From Flaveria trinervia (taxonomy: Eukaryota > Streptophyta > Magnoliopsida > Asterales > Asteraceae): a stretch of DNA of 64,000 nt. The DNA is taken from NCBI GenBank assembly GCA_025506515.1, contig CM046453.1, forward strand, positions 34,235,851-34,299,850, in the 5' to 3' direction. The notes beneath the pieces were generated by a model. It saw only the letters and a program-made list of their open reading frames with translations. It was not told the origin of the DNA and made no database searches. The translations under genes and the position numbers were made by a program. Shown one piece after another: positions 13,575-25,265 of this stretch. The stretch's first letter is position 1. The number at the start of each line of letters is the position of its first letter.

Positions 13575-16295
13575 TGTGACATCCGGTAAATTTCCGTTAT
13601 CAAACTCTGTTAGTTCCGTTAAGTGTTGCATACACGTGTCGTAAACACCACTAGTTTTCGTTTAACGTTGGTGACCTAATAATAATAATAATGTTAAATT
13701 AATGATAATCTAAATGATTATGCGATTATTGTGTTATGCTTATGTGTTTGCATGTTGTAAATGTTAATTAGAAAATCAATCGCGTAACGCGGAAATGTGC
13801 CCTTTATTCGTACGTCTTGTGTTTTATAAAGATAAAATATAATGATTTTTCATTAGTTTTTATCTTTATATTATTAAGTTAAAAACATATTACAAAGAGT
13901 TTTAAAGTCTAGTTTTTTATAAAATACCAAAACATAAGGTTTAAGGGTAAATATGAAAATTAAATTAAACAAAACACAAAACCCTAGTCCCCACCCCAAA
14001 TTGGCCGCAACCCTCACTCTCAACCCCCTCCCTTGCGATTTCAACCTAGAACAAGCCTCCACCTCGATTTTGTTCGATTACAAGGCATACAACACTTGGA
14101 ATCATCAATTGCCAGTTAACACACGTTTAAAGGTTAGATTTTACATGTTTTTATGGAATTATTGTTAGGGCCGAACTTAAATTCGTGAATGGGTGTTCAT
14201 GGTCGAAATTGATGTTGTTTGATGATGTTAATATGATAGTTGGATTGAATACATGTTGTTTAACGTTGATTATGTATGAATTGTATGTTTTTAGTGGATT
14301 GATCATGAACTTTGGTTTTAAGCAAACGTAATCAAAATTGATGAGATTATGCATGATGGATGATGTTTGATGAATGTATGATGATTAGTAGTTGTATGAA
14401 TGTTAGAATACATTGATTTTGCAAGAATTGATGAAATTTTAGTTGGTGTTCATCGGTTACTAATAATAGTAACTTTATTTTCATAACATGATGATTTAAT
14501 GATAGGTTGATGTTGTTGATGGGTTCATGATGTTAATTAGATGCTAGATTGTTGATTTGAATGCTAGAAACCTTAGAATGAATGTTGTTGTTCATATCTT
14601 ACCAAAAGTGGAAATTTTTGCTCTTGATGATTGTTAGATTATGATGATTAGGCATTGTTGATCATGTCTAGATTTTGTTATGAGCTTGAGATGGTATAAT
14701 GTGATGAATTCATGAATACATTTAGTGTTTGATAGATGTTGGAATGTACTTTCTCAAAAGGGAAACTTTATTTTCACAAAGTTTGAGGGATGATAGTTTG
14801 AACATGTTTGGGATGTTAGGAGCATGTTAGTAAGTTCATGGATGAATCTAATATGATAGAACATGTAAATTAGTTGTATGGGATGCTTGGATAATCATGG
14901 GTGATGTTTGGACTTTGATGATCATGTATGATGTTGATGTTGGTTAGTAGTTAGACTCATGTTTAGGACTGGAAATTGATTGTTGTGATGTTGTTGAATG
15001 CAATGAACATAGTTAATGATATGATTATGATCATCATACACGCATGCGAATCTGAGGCCCCCTTTTAGTAGATTGGCAGGGTTTAGGATGTGAAGTCGTG
15101 AGTGGCTTCACATGGCATGTGGTGCGTGATTTGATCTTTGTGTGGCATATTAGTTGTGTTATAACTAGTGGATATGTTAATGTTCTAGATTCGCATGACT
15201 TGTATGATACATGGTTGTATGATGATCTAAGTGATACACCTAGATAATATAGCATACATATGATCTATTTGAATGTTAACCATGTATGATATATGTGTAT
15301 GATTGCTTGAATGGTTTACAACACATAAAGTCACCAACGGGTCAAACGGGTCAACTGGGTCAAACGGGTCTGTTTTTCTGAAATCTTGAGTCCTTGGTTG
15401 TAGTGTACTTAGGGTTTCACATGTTCTTTATTTACACGTACTCACGTACTTATATGATCTATGTAACCTCTGAAGGTTGTATGTCCATTCTGTCTGTCAA
15501 GTAAAACTCTAAGTGTCTATCACGCATATCAGGTGAGTTCATGCCCCACTCTTTATTTAATCTCTTTTGGGGGAGATAGCATACTGGTAAATCACAAACG
15601 CTTTATATATTCAAGTTGTGTATAATATTAATATAGTGTTGATATCATGGAAAAGTCCTCACACTTTTGAATTATTAATATTGAATAATTGGGAAATTTG
15701 GGTAGTACTACTGGGTCTGACGAGCCCCACCTGTGTGACTCGAGGTCAACCGAGTGCAATTTGTCCTATTGAACATTTTCACGCCCTGTTAAGTCGTCAC
15801 AGGAGGCAACAACGTAACACAGTCAGCTTCAATTGCGAAATCACTATGAGTTAATATTTATTGTTAATGGACTAGCTATCTGTTACAATGCACTACTTTT
15901 ATATCTATGTTATTAAACTGCTTATGTTTGAATATTACTCTTGAGCTCACCAACCATTGTGTTGACATTTTAGTATGCTATTCTCAGTCATAGCTTGCTT
16001 GCCATTAGGAGCACTACATGGTTCACTTGCATTCTAAGACTCGGTCTTCAAGACATTTTTATCATTTAATGGTTAATGTTTACTCTTTTGGGTTGGCGCA
16101 TGTTTTGCCATAGTATACCTTTTATTTCTTTGGGTTGTTTTACAAAATGCTTCCACACTGTTTCAAGTTTATACTTTGGTTGATTTTATTTTTAATAGTG
16201 GCATATAGAGTCGTTCTAAGTACTATTGACTGTGATCCTGGTTTGTTGACACGCCTCGCGGTAAAACTCCCCACGTGGATTTTGATGGTGTGACA
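13575..16295 (+). repeat. 5' LTR of element B (2721 bp)
   Basis: It runs from TGTGACATCCGG to GTGTGACA. It contains AT-rich DNA, a C-rich patch near 13980-14040 and a long GATGTTGATG-rich stretch with no coding content (14160-15050). A GGGTCAAACGGGTCAACTGG short repeat lies near 15337-15370. The 3' LTR repeats all of this. Confidence 0.93.
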
Positions 16296-16400
16296 GATTG
16301 GTATCAGAGCCACTCCTGTGTCGTTCGGGGTGTGGACATACCTCACCAAGATGTGACTTCTCGGGCTCATTGAGGACGATGAGTCCAAACAGGGGGTGCT
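16296..16400 (+). mobile_element. Cassandra-like TRIM internal segment at element B's PBS
   Basis: It begins with a primer-binding site (TTGGTATCAGAGCCAC, 16299-16313) and ends with a polypurine tract (AAACAGGGGGTGCT, about 16387-16400) immediately before a 264 bp LTR. An internal domain of about 100 bp with only PBS and PPT and no coding capacity is typical of TRIM elements. The left PBS is shared with the host element B LTR, so the boundary between B and the TRIM lies inside the PBS. Confidence 0.7.
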
Positions 16401-16664
16401 TGTGACACCCTACACATATCCCACATCGTTGTGGACAGGAAAGATTCTTGGTTCATATGAAATGTCTGGCCTTTAACATCAACAATGCGTTTTGGCGTAT
16501 TGGTGTGGATGAAGGAGAATTCCACAGTTAAGTGTGCTCAGGGGGAGCAATCCAAGGATGGGTGACCTCCCGGGGAAGTTTTCACCCGAGCAACCAAAAG
16601 CAAATCCGTGAGCTCCTCGTGGGCAAAGCGGACAATATTGTTGATGCGAGGGTCGTGTGTTACA
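16401..16664 (+). mobile_element. Cassandra-like TRIM LTR carrying a 5S rRNA-like region
   Basis: This is a 264 bp unit with TG...CA ends (TGTGACACCCTACAC to TGTGTTACA), preceded by a PPT and followed by a tRNA-iMet-type PBS (GAATGGTATCAAGCC). It holds a 5S rRNA-like segment (see 16516-16584). Known Cassandra LTRs are roughly 240-350 bp and contain 5S-derived Pol III promoter sequence, so length, ends and content all fit. Only one LTR copy is present here. Confidence 0.8.
16516..16584 (+). promoter_or_regulatory. 5S rRNA-like Pol III promoter region within the TRIM LTR
   Basis: It resembles the 3' half of plant 5S rRNA. AGTTAAGTGTGCTCAGGG (16527-16544) corresponds to the 5S box A region. GGATGGGTGACCTCC (16556-16570) is identical to the 5S box C region, followed by CGGGGAAGTT. 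The spacing between the boxes is close to that of 5S genes. It is not a functional 5S gene: the 5' half is not recognisable. Confidence 0.82.
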
Positions 16665-16679
16665 GAATGGTATCAAGCC
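16665..16679 (+). other. Second primer-binding site copy and start of element B leader
   Basis: GAATGGTATCAAGCC is a slightly decayed tRNA-iMet PBS, missing the GA of CAGAGCC. The following CATTGTTATAGG...CCTAGACTATAACC closely matches element A's leader just after its own PBS, so this is where B's own leader resumes. Confidence 0.75.
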
Positions 16680-16799
16680 ATTGTTATAGGTAACTAGGTT
16701 GCATACACCTAGACTATAACCGCACACAGTTAATTAGTTACATGTACCTTATTCTCATCTATTGTATACTCATGGCATACACGTCACACTCTCTGCAGC

Positions 16800-18270
16800 A
16801 TGGCATCGTCATCGAGAGCTCCGGGTAAGCGACCTGATCACCTTCACGATCTGAATCCCCACCTCCCGCACCTGTACCTGACAATGGATTTGATTGGCCC
16901 CAACTAGCTTATCCTCAAGAGGAGATTGACTGGGATCAACCTTTTGCATTCATGAAGCGTGACCCTCCACGAGACTGGAGTTTCTATCCTAGATTCGTTG
17001 ATCATATTATGTTTAGGGAGCGCCTACCTGTCCCGAGGCCCAGGACTAGGAACAATGCCGACCAACCAATGCCTTCACTTCCACAGACGGTGCAGTCCAA
17101 CGAGCAATTGATTGCTGCACTGGTGGCTGCATTGGACACTGAGCAGCATCGAGTCAGCGACTCATGGTGATGTCTGTACACTGCAGTATGATTGATGTAT
17201 AAACTGAGACTCAAATGGATGAACTCGAGGAGCACACGGGAAGACCCTAAACGTGTCACCACATGGAGATGGTCTCATAGCACTCTGATGGCGCGTGACT
17301 GCCGTGAATAGCGGCCAATAGCCGATAATAGAATTACTATCTTAGAAGCCCAATTTGTAGCGCTTCAGATTGCTATAGCCCCTACTCCTACAGCAGACCC
17401 TGAGGATGAGGATCCCGAGGAGGGACCCGAGGAGGAGGAACCGGTGGAGATGGAGTTCTGGCAATTGAAGATGCAGGGCTTGAAATCGAGGCCTACACCA
17501 CTAGAACCCATGAACTAGCAACTTTGTGCCTGGGAATGGTGAATGAGGTGCATAAAAGGGTGGAGCATTACATACGGGGATTAGTACCCGAACCCAAAGT
17601 ATGGTAACTGCTTCCAATCCAACCACTATTCAGCAAGCCATCCAGCTAGCTCATAAGCTAACTGACCAAGCCGTGGAGCAAGGACGTCTATCCAAACGGG
17701 CGCTACGGCGAGCGTGCCCGACAACAAAATAAAGTGAGATAGTGCCACAACACCAAATCATCAGCATCATCTTCTAGCGGTCAACCTCAATCTCAACAGC
17801 AACAACATCCGGTTCAGCAGCAACGGAGGTTCGACAATAACCGTAACTTCAACCAAATGCCTACAAATAATCAAGGACCCAGTGGTTATGGTGGTAGACA
17901 TCCAAGTGCACTCGGTGTAATTACCATCATGTGGGAAGGTGCGATAACTTCAAGTGTCAACGCTGTGGAAAAATTGGGCACACTTCTAAGGATTGTCGTG
18001 GTGAACTGGTAAGGAGGCCACAACAACCTAGGAAACTCCCAAAGGTTGTTTTGAATGTGGGAAGAAGGGCATTACAGGAGAACTGCCCACAACTAAGGAG
18101 AAATGGTAATGACAACAACAACAACAACAACAACAACGGTAATAACAACAATGGTGGAAATGGTACTGGTAATGGTGGCAATAAAGATGGAGCCAAGGGG
18201 AGAGCCTTCGTCATTGGCTCAGGTAAGGCTCTAAATGATCCCACAACTGTTACCGGTAGGTTCTCTATTA
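16800..18270 (+). pseudogene. gag of element B, frame-broken
   Basis: The probable start is ATG at 16800 (MASSSRAPGKRPD). A capsid-region piece is open at 16952-17170, and further pieces reach 17700 in changing frames. Two CCHC knuckles are visible near the C-terminus: C-x2-CGKIGHTSKDC at about 17958-17997, and a second (ECGKKGHYRRNC-like) at about 18054-18090 that is split by one-base losses. An asparagine-rich stretch (codons AAC/AAT repeated, about 18108-18180) follows, ending near GRFSING at about 18255. It encodes the particle structural protein and nucleic-acid chaperone; inactive as written. Confidence 0.82.
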
Positions 18271-18274
18271 ATGG

Positions 18275-18850
18275 TTGTTTGCTACAGTACAATTTGATAC
18301 TGGAGCCGATAGGAGTTTCGTGTCCTTAAAGTTCTGTAGTCTTTTAAGTGATATACCCTCTGCTTTAGAATCTATATACACCGTGGAATTAGCTGATGGT
18401 AAACAGATCCATGTAACGCATATCCTTAAAGACTGTAAGATAGAACTTGCGGGTCATACTTTCGCTATAGATCTTATGCCTATTACGCTGGGGAGTTTTG
18501 ATGTTGTGATAGGCATGGATTGGCTCTCTAGCAAGCAAGCGGAAGTCATATGTCATGAGAAGATCATACGAATCCCTGTTGATGACAAAATCCTTACCGT
18601 CAGAGGTGATAGGAGTGGTGCTGTGATAGGCATCATCTCATACATGAAAGCTCAAAAGTTGTTACGAAAGGGTCGTGTGGCTATTCTAACACTCGTAACT
18701 GATAAGCAAACAGAAGAAAGGAGAATGGAGGATATTCCCATAGTGCGCGACTTTCCAGAGGTGTTTCCAGAGGATCTTCCTGGATTACCACCTCACCACC
18801 AAGTGGAATTCCAGATTGAGTTGACTCTCCCGCGCAGCTCCGATTGCTAG
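18275..18850 (+). CDS. Element B aspartic protease and start of RT (open frame, 191 codons)
   Basis: This is the longest undamaged coding stretch of element B. Residues 6-12 are QFDTGAD, the retropepsin-type active site. FDVVIGMDWLSSKQAEVICH near residues 76-95 is the conserved second half of Gypsy proteases. The end (PIVRDFPEVFPEDLPGLPP, about 18740-18795) is the usual linker into RT. The enzyme cleaves the Gag-Pol polyprotein. The start codon is not a biological start; the frame is a segment of a fused polyprotein entered through a frameshift near 18270 and lost by another at about 18840. Confidence 0.85.
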   Translation: MFATVQFDTGADRSFVSLKFCSLLSDIPSALESIYTVELADGKQIHVTHILKDCKIELAGHTFAIDLMPITLGSFDVVIGMDWLSSKQAEVICHEKIIRIPVDDKILTVRGDRSGAVIGIISYMKAQKLLRKGRVAILTLVTDKQTEERRMEDIPIVRDFPEVFPEDLPGLPPHHQVEFQIELTLPRSSDC

Positions 18851-20150
18851 GGCACCTTATCGATTAGCACCCAACGAGCTACAAGAGTTGTCATCACAAC
18901 TTCAGAAGCTTTTAGATAAGGGCTTTATTCGGCCTACACATCACCTTGGGGAGCTCCTGTTCTTTTTGTTAAGAAGAAGGATGGCACATTCCGGATGTGC
19001 ATCGATTATAGAGAGTTAAACAAAGTAACAGTCAAGAACCGATACCCTTTACCTCGTATCGACGACTTGTTTGATCAGCTTCAAGGATCGAGCTATTGTT
19101 CGAAAATTGACTTGAGATCTGGCTATCATCAACTTAGAGTTCGATAAGAAGACATTCCCAAGACTGCATTTCGTACTCGTTATGGTCATTATGAGTTCTT
19201 GGTCATGCCTTTTGTGTTGACTAATGCACCTGCTGTGTTCATGGACCTCATGAACCGTGTGTGCAAACCCTATCTCGTTCAGTTGTCATTGTGTTCATCG
19301 ATGATATACTGATATATTCTAGGACCAAGGAGGAGCATGAAGAGCACTTACGAATGATCTTAGAACTATTGAAAAATGAGCAGTTGTATGCCAAATTCTC
19401 AAAGTGTGACTTTTGATAAGAGAAGTGCAATTCCTAGGTCATATTGTTAATGAAAAGGGATACATGTTGATCCTGCCAAGATTGAGGCGATAAAGAATTG
19501 GACTACACCCAAAACGCTAAGCGAGATAAGACAATTTCTAGGATTAGTAGGATATTACCGACGATTCATAGAAGGATTTTCTAAGATCGCACAACCTCTC
19601 ACGACCTTGACTCACCAAGGAACGACATACAAATGGAATGAGAACCACGAATCAACTTTTCAATTGTTAAAACAAAACTCTATACTGCCCCGATATTAGC
19701 ACTGCCAGCGGGAACGGATGACTTTGTGGTGTATTGCGATCCATCCATTCAAGGATTGGGTTGTGTCTTGATGCAACGAGATAAGGTGATAGCCTATGCC
19801 TCGAAACAACTAAAGGTTCATGAGAAGAACTATACCACCCATGACTTAGAATTGGCTGCGGTGGTTTTTGCCTTAAAGATCTGGACATTACTTGTACGGT
19901 ACCAAGTGCACTATCTACACCGATCACAAGAGTCTTCAACATATCTTCAAGCAAAAAGAGTTAAATATGAGGCAACGACGTTGGGTGGAACTACTAAATG
20001 ATTATGATTGCGCTATTAAGTACCATCCGGGAAAGGCGAACGTAGTTGCCGATGCCCTAAGCAGGAAGGAAATAGCTAACCCTGACGGGCGCGAGCTTTA
20101 CAGCTTACTATACCCAACTACCCGAACAAGTTAAAGAGGCGCAGATAGAA
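18840..20150 (+). pseudogene. Element B reverse transcriptase and RNase H (broken)
   Basis: RT pieces are PLPRIDDLFDQLQGS at about 19048-19092, KIDLRSGYHQLR at about 19105-19140 followed by a stop (TAA at 19145), a MPFVLTNAPAVFMDLMNRVC segment near 19205-19265, and the catalytic VFIDDILIYSRTK at about 19293-19330. The RT connection runs to YYRRFIEGF near 19555-19575. RNase H is open at 19726-20001: VYCDPSIQGLGCVLMQ with its first Asp, and the THDLELAAVVFALKIW helix bearing the catalytic Glu. It ends at DALSRKE near 20050-20070. At least five one-base shifts are present. Confidence 0.87.
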
Positions 20151-21565
20151 GCTTTAAAAGCAAAAAATGTTGGTTCTGAGTCGTTAAGGGGAATGGATAA
20201 ACAGCTGGTGGTGAAAGAGGATGGAATTCGTTATTTCATGGATAGACTTTGGTGCCTGTTTATGGACATCTGAGAGATTTAGTTATGATCGAGGCACACA
20301 AATCTAAGTATCCTATACATCCTGGATCTGACAAGATGTATCATGACCTAAAGGCGCACTACTGGTGACCTAACATGAAAGCGGATGTAGCTATGTATGT
20401 GAGCAAGTGTTTGACCTGCTCGAAAGTAAAAGTGGAATATCAAAAACCATCCGGACTGTTACAACAACCTGAGATACCAATGTGGAAATGGGAACAGATC
20501 TCCATGGATTTTATTACTAAGTTACCCCGGACTAATACTGGTTGTGACATGATATGGGTTATTGTGGATCGATTGACAAAGTCTGCTCACTTCCTTGCAA
20601 TTAAGGAAATGTAAGATGGAGAAATTAACTCGACTGTACCTTAAAGAGATCGTTTCAAGACACGGTGTACCGACCTCAATTATTTCCGACGCGACGCTCG
20701 TTTCATGTCACATTTCTGGCAATCGTTGCAGAAATCTTTGGGCACACGATTAGATATGAGTACTACTTATCATCCACAGACGGATGCCAGAGTGAGCGTA
20801 CCATACAATCGTTGGAGGATATGCTACGTGCTTGTGTGATTGACTCGGGAATAACTGGGAAATTCATCTGCCATTGGTGGAGTTTTCTTATAACAACAGT
20901 TATCATACTAGCATACAAGCAGCACCTTTCGAGGCGCTGTATGGGAGAAAATGTCGATCACCAGTTTGTTGGGCAGAAATTGGTGATAGTCAGCTAACAG
21001 GTCCTGAGTTAATTCATGAGACAACCGAGAAGACTGTACAGATACGGAACCGTATGGCTGTAGCGCGAGACAGACAAAAGAGTTATGCTGACAAGAGATG
21101 AAACCTTTAGAGTTTCAGGTTGGTGACAAGGTTTTATTGACAGTCTCACCATGGAAAGGCGTAGTTCGGTTTGGTAAGTGAGGGAAACTAAATCCGAGGT
21201 ACGTTGGACCATTTGAAATAGTGGAAAGAATAGGTCCAGTGGCCTATCAACTAGCCCTACCTGATTCACTAAGTGGAATCCATGATGTATTTCACGTGTC
21301 AAACCTGAAGAAGTGCATAATGATGAACAATGGTCGTACCACTAGAAGAAGTTCAAGTGGATGAACAATTGCGTTATATCGAAGAACCAGTCGAGGTGAT
21401 GGACCGTGAGGTGAAAACACTTAAGCAAAGCAAGATACCTATTGTTAAATCCGTTGGAATTCGTGACGTGGACCGGAATTCACATGGAACAAGAAGATCA
21501 AATGAAGCTTAAGTACCCCCAACTATTCGAAAGGACGATGCCAGCAGGCGAATGTATTGATTAAA
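20151..21565 (+). pseudogene. Element B integrase with chromodomain-like tail (broken)
   Basis: The HHCC domain spans about 20320-20430 (HPGSDKMYHDLK, a TGA where a Trp codon is expected at 20367, then CLTCSKVKVEYQKPSG). The DDE core includes SMDFITKLPRT (about 20500) and WVIVDRLTKSAHFLAI (about 20556-20602). The second Asp region near 20690 (SIISDA) is interrupted, and SERTIQSLEDMLRACV at about 20790-20840 holds the glutamate segment. The C-terminal part includes FEALYGRKCRSPVCW (about 20930), VSNLKKC (about 21298) and a tail with DREVKTLKQSKIPIVK (21400-21450) and an E-D-Q-M-K-L-K-Y motif near 21500. No frame is complete. Confidence 0.86.
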
Positions 21566-21723
21566 TTTCAGGACAAAATTTAAATCAACATGGGGATGAC
21601 GTGACAACTCATCCAAAACTCACTCGATTTCGATTTCTGTGTGCCAATGTAGTAGACCAGTGATGGAACACTCTCACCATGTAATGCAATTTTCGGGACA
21701 AAAATTCTTTCAACATGGGATAA
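21566..21723 (+). other. Element B 3' untranslated spacer before the 3' LTR
   Basis: It is non-coding. It contains ATTTTCGGGACAAAAATTC-type purine-rich stretches, and TCAACATGGGATAA immediately before the LTR start at 21724 is the probable (weak) polypurine tract. A similar GGACAAAATTTAAATCAACATGGGGATGA lies about 120 bp upstream (21572-21600), suggesting a short internal duplication. Confidence 0.5.
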
Positions 21724-24439
21724 TGTGACATCCGGTAAATTTCCGTTATCAAACTCTGTTAGTTCCGTTAAGTCTTGCATACACGTGTCGTAACACACAC
21801 TAGTTGTCGTTTAACGTTGGTGACCTAATAATAATTAATAATGTTAAATTAATGATAATCTAATTGATTATGTGATTATTTTGTTATGCTTATGTGTTTG
21901 CATGTTGTAAATGTTAATTAGAAAATCAATCGCGTAACACGGAAATGTGCCTATTTATTCGTATGTCTTGTGTTTTTATAAAGATAAAATATATGATGAT
22001 TTACATTAGTTTATATCTTTATATAATTAAGTTAAAAACATATTACAAAGAGTTTAAAGTCTAGTTTTTATAAAATACCAAAACATAATAGGTTTAAGGG
22101 TAGATATGGGAAATTAAATTAAACAAAACACAAAAACCCTAGCCCCCACCCCAAATCGGCCGCAACCATCACTCTCAACCCCCCTCCCTTGCGATTTCAA
22201 CCTAGAACAAGCCTCCAAGCCTCGATTTTGTTCGATTACAAGGCATACAACACGTTGGAATCATCAATTGCAAGTTAACACACGTTTAAAGGTTAGCTTT
22301 TACAAGTTTTTATGGAATTATTGTTAGGGCCGAACTTAAATTCGTGAATGGGTGTTCATGGGGTCGAAATTGATGTTGTTTAATGATGTTAATATGATAG
22401 TTGGATTGAATACATGTTTTTAACATTGATTATGTATGAATTGTATGTTTTTAGTGGATTGATCATGAACTTTGGTTTTAAGCAAACCGTAATTCAAAAA
22501 TTGATGAGATTATGCATGATGGATGATGTTTGATGAATGTATGATGATTAGTAGGTTGTATGAATGTTAGAATACATTGATTTTGCAAGAAATTGATGAA
22601 ATTTAAGTTGGTGTTCATCGGTTACTAATAATAGTAACTTTATTTTCATAACATGATGATTTAATGATAGGTTGATGTTGTTGATGGTTCATGATGTTAA
22701 TTAGATGCTAGATTGTTAATTTGAATGCTAGAAACTTAGAATGAATGTTGTTGTTCATATCTTGCCAAAAGTGGAAACTTTTGCTCATGATGTTGTTAGA
22801 TTATGATGATTAGGCATTGTTGATCATGTCTAGATGTTGTATGAGCTTCAGATGGTATAATTGTGATGAATTCATGAATACATTTAGTGTTTGATAGATG
22901 TTGGAATGTACTTTCTCCAAAAGGAACTTTATTTGCACAAAGTTTGAAGGATGATAGTTTGAACATGTTTGGGATGTTAGGAGCATGTTAGTAAGTTCAT
23001 GGATGAATTCTAATAATAGAACATGTTAATTAGTTGTATGGATGCTTGGATAATCATGGGTGATTTTTGGACTTTGATGATCATGTATGATGTTGATGTT
23101 GGTTAGTAGTTAGGACATCATGTTTAGGACTGGAAATGATTGTTGTGATGTTTGTTGAATGCAATGAACATGGTTAATGAATATGATTATGATCATCATA
23201 CACGCGTGCGAAGCTGAGGCCCCTACTTAGTAGGATTGGCAGGGTTTAGGATGTGAAGTCGTGAGTGGCTTCACATGGCATGTGGTGCGTGATTTGATCT
23301 TTGTGTGGCATATTAGTTTGTTATAACTAGTGGATATGTTAATGTTCTAGATTCACAAGACTTGTATGATACATGGTTGTATGATGATCTAAGTGATACA
23401 CCTGGATAATATAGCATACATATGATCTATTTGAATGTTAACCATGTATGATATATGTGTTTGATTGCTTGAATGGTTTACAACACATAAAGTCACCAAC
23501 GGGTCAACTAGGTCGAACGGGTCTGTTTTTTGAAATCTTGAGTCCTTGGTTGTAGTGTACTTAGGGTTTCACATGTTCTTTATTTACACGTACTCAGGTA
23601 CTTATATGATCTAGGTAACCTCTGAAGGTTGTCTGTCCATTCTGTCTGTCAAGTAAAACTCTAAGTGTCTATCACGCATATCAGGTGAGTTCATGCCCCA
23701 CCTTTATTTAATCTCTTTTGGGGAAAATAGCATACTGGTAAATCACAAACGCTTTATATATTCAGGTTGTGTATAATATTAATATAGTGTTGATATCATG
23801 GAAAAGTCCTCACACTTTCGAATTGTTAATATTGAATAGCGGGGAAATTTGGGTAGTACTACTGGGTCTGACGAGCCCCACCTGTGTAACTCGAGGTCAA
23901 CCGGGTGCAATTTGTCCTATTGAACATTGTCACGACCTGTTAAGTCGTCACAGGAGGCAACAACGTAACACAGTTAGCTTCAATTGCGAAATTACTATGA
24001 GTTAATATTTATTGTTAATGGACTAGCTATCTGTTACAATGCACTACTTTTATATCTATGTTACTAAACTGCTTATGTTTGAATATCACTCTTGAGCTCA
24101 CCAACCATTGTGTTGACATTTTAGTATGCTATTCTCAGGTCATTAGCTTGCTTGCCATTAGGAGCACTACACGGTTTCACTTGCATTCTAAGACTCGATC
24201 TTCAAGACATTTTTTATCATTTAATGGTTAATGTTTACTCTTTTGGGTTGCCGCATGTTTTGCCATAGTATACACTTCTATTTCTTTTGGTTATTTTACA
24301 AAACGCTTCCGCACTGTTTCAAGTTTATAATTTGGTTGATTTTATTTTTAATAGTGGCATATAGAGTCGTTCTAAGAAACTATTGACTGTGATCATGGTT
24401 TCTTCACACGCCTCGCGGTAAAACACCACACGTGGATTT
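21724..24439 (+). repeat. 3' LTR of element B (last bases lost)
   Basis: It matches 13575-16295 throughout, starting TGTGACATCCGG. It ends at ACACGTGGATTTG, where the 5' copy continues TTGATGGTGTGACA. Here a GTGTGTGTATAT run (24438-24451) follows and then the element C 5' LTR. The terminal dinucleotide and target-site duplication are therefore missing. Confidence 0.9.
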
Positions 24440-24559
24440 GTGTGTGTATATTGTAACACCCGGCTATTTATCTATTTTTAAGCCGACGAAAGAAGAAAAA
24501 AATAAAGTCCTAAGTCGAGGGACCAAACTCGCCAACGAAATAAAGATGGGCGAGTGGGG

Positions 24560-24567
24560 TATATAAA
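24560..24567 (+). promoter_or_regulatory. TATA box of LTR C
   Basis: TATATAAA lies about 108 bp into the LTR, after a GAGTGGGG motif. It is conserved at the same place in the other two copies (12851 and 31095). A CCCTTACCCTCTCCCCACACCC leader-like tract follows. Conservation in three diverged copies supports a real core promoter with a very short U3. Confidence 0.78.
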
Positions 24568-25019
24568 GGGAGAGGGCATCCCTTACCCTCTCCCCACACC
24601 CACATTTTTAGCCATCAAAAAGGGGAAGAGAAAGAAGAGAAAAAGGGAGAAAAGGTTGGTTCAGGTAGATTCAAGTGGGCAAAATCATTGTGTAGCAAGT
24701 CAAACCGAAGCTCTGCCTCTCGGTGTCATTTGTGTGAGTTCTAGGACCCCACTTTTACTTGTTTTCAAATGATTTTGGGGCCGGAAAGCATAGAAAACCC
24801 GTTTTTCTATGTATGTATGTTCGACCCATTTGGGTGTGTTGCGTTTGATGCGTTTAGAGGTTGTTTTCGGGCGTGTGTGTGCTTGAATTATGTTGTGGTA
24901 TGCATTCCTAAGATCTAGGATGGTTGATTTAGGCTTAGAATGGGTTTAGATGAGTTTGGAGGTCGAAAAGGGCAGTTTGCGTTCGGCTGGAACTGCATTC
25001 TGTATCAGCTAGGGCTAGT

Positions 25020-25265
25020 AGACCGACTGGAGTGCGATTGGAGGCCATACGGCCGAATGGGGTCGATTGGGGTTCATTCGCACGATTGAGGGTCCATTCG
25101 CACGATTGGGGCCAGTCGCATGGAGGTCATGCGACTGAGGGTCCAATCGCATAAGTGCTCATCCGCATTAGTCCATTCGCACGATTGGGTGTTCATTCGC
25201 ATGAGTGTCCATCTGCATTGGTTCATTCGCATGATGTTCAGTCGCATGGAGGCCATGCTACTGAA
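25020..25265 (+). repeat. Degenerate TTCGCACGATTGAGGGTCCA repeat block in LTR C
   Basis: Variants of CATTCGCACGATTGAGGGTC and CAGTCGCATGGAGGTCATGCGACTG recur about ten times. Equivalent blocks occur at about 13310-13570 and 31550-31800. The motif is close to the unit repeated in the unrelated LTR of element A. Confidence 0.8.

Larger units (their letters stand above)
13575..24439 (+). mobile_element. Ty3/Gypsy LTR retrotransposon, element B
   Basis: LTRs at 13575-16295 and 21724-24439 flank gag, protease, RT, RNase H and integrase in Ty3/Gypsy order. The LTR pair is very similar, with many one-base indels. The element is inserted in a family C LTR. Two oddities: a Cassandra-like segment (16296-16664) sits at the primer-binding site, and the last ~13 bp of the 3' LTR (GATGGTGTGACA in the 5' copy) are replaced by a GT/TA run leading into element C. 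Only the protease frame (18275-18850) is long and open. Confidence 0.93.

Noticed and set aside
16401..16664. Functional 5S rRNA gene
   Set aside because: Only the 3' half (boxes A and C) is recognisable; flanked by PPT and PBS as a TRIM LTR.
24447..24451. TATAT target-site duplication around element C
   Set aside because: Flanks are TA-rich repeats, so five matching bases are expected by chance; kept only as a remark.
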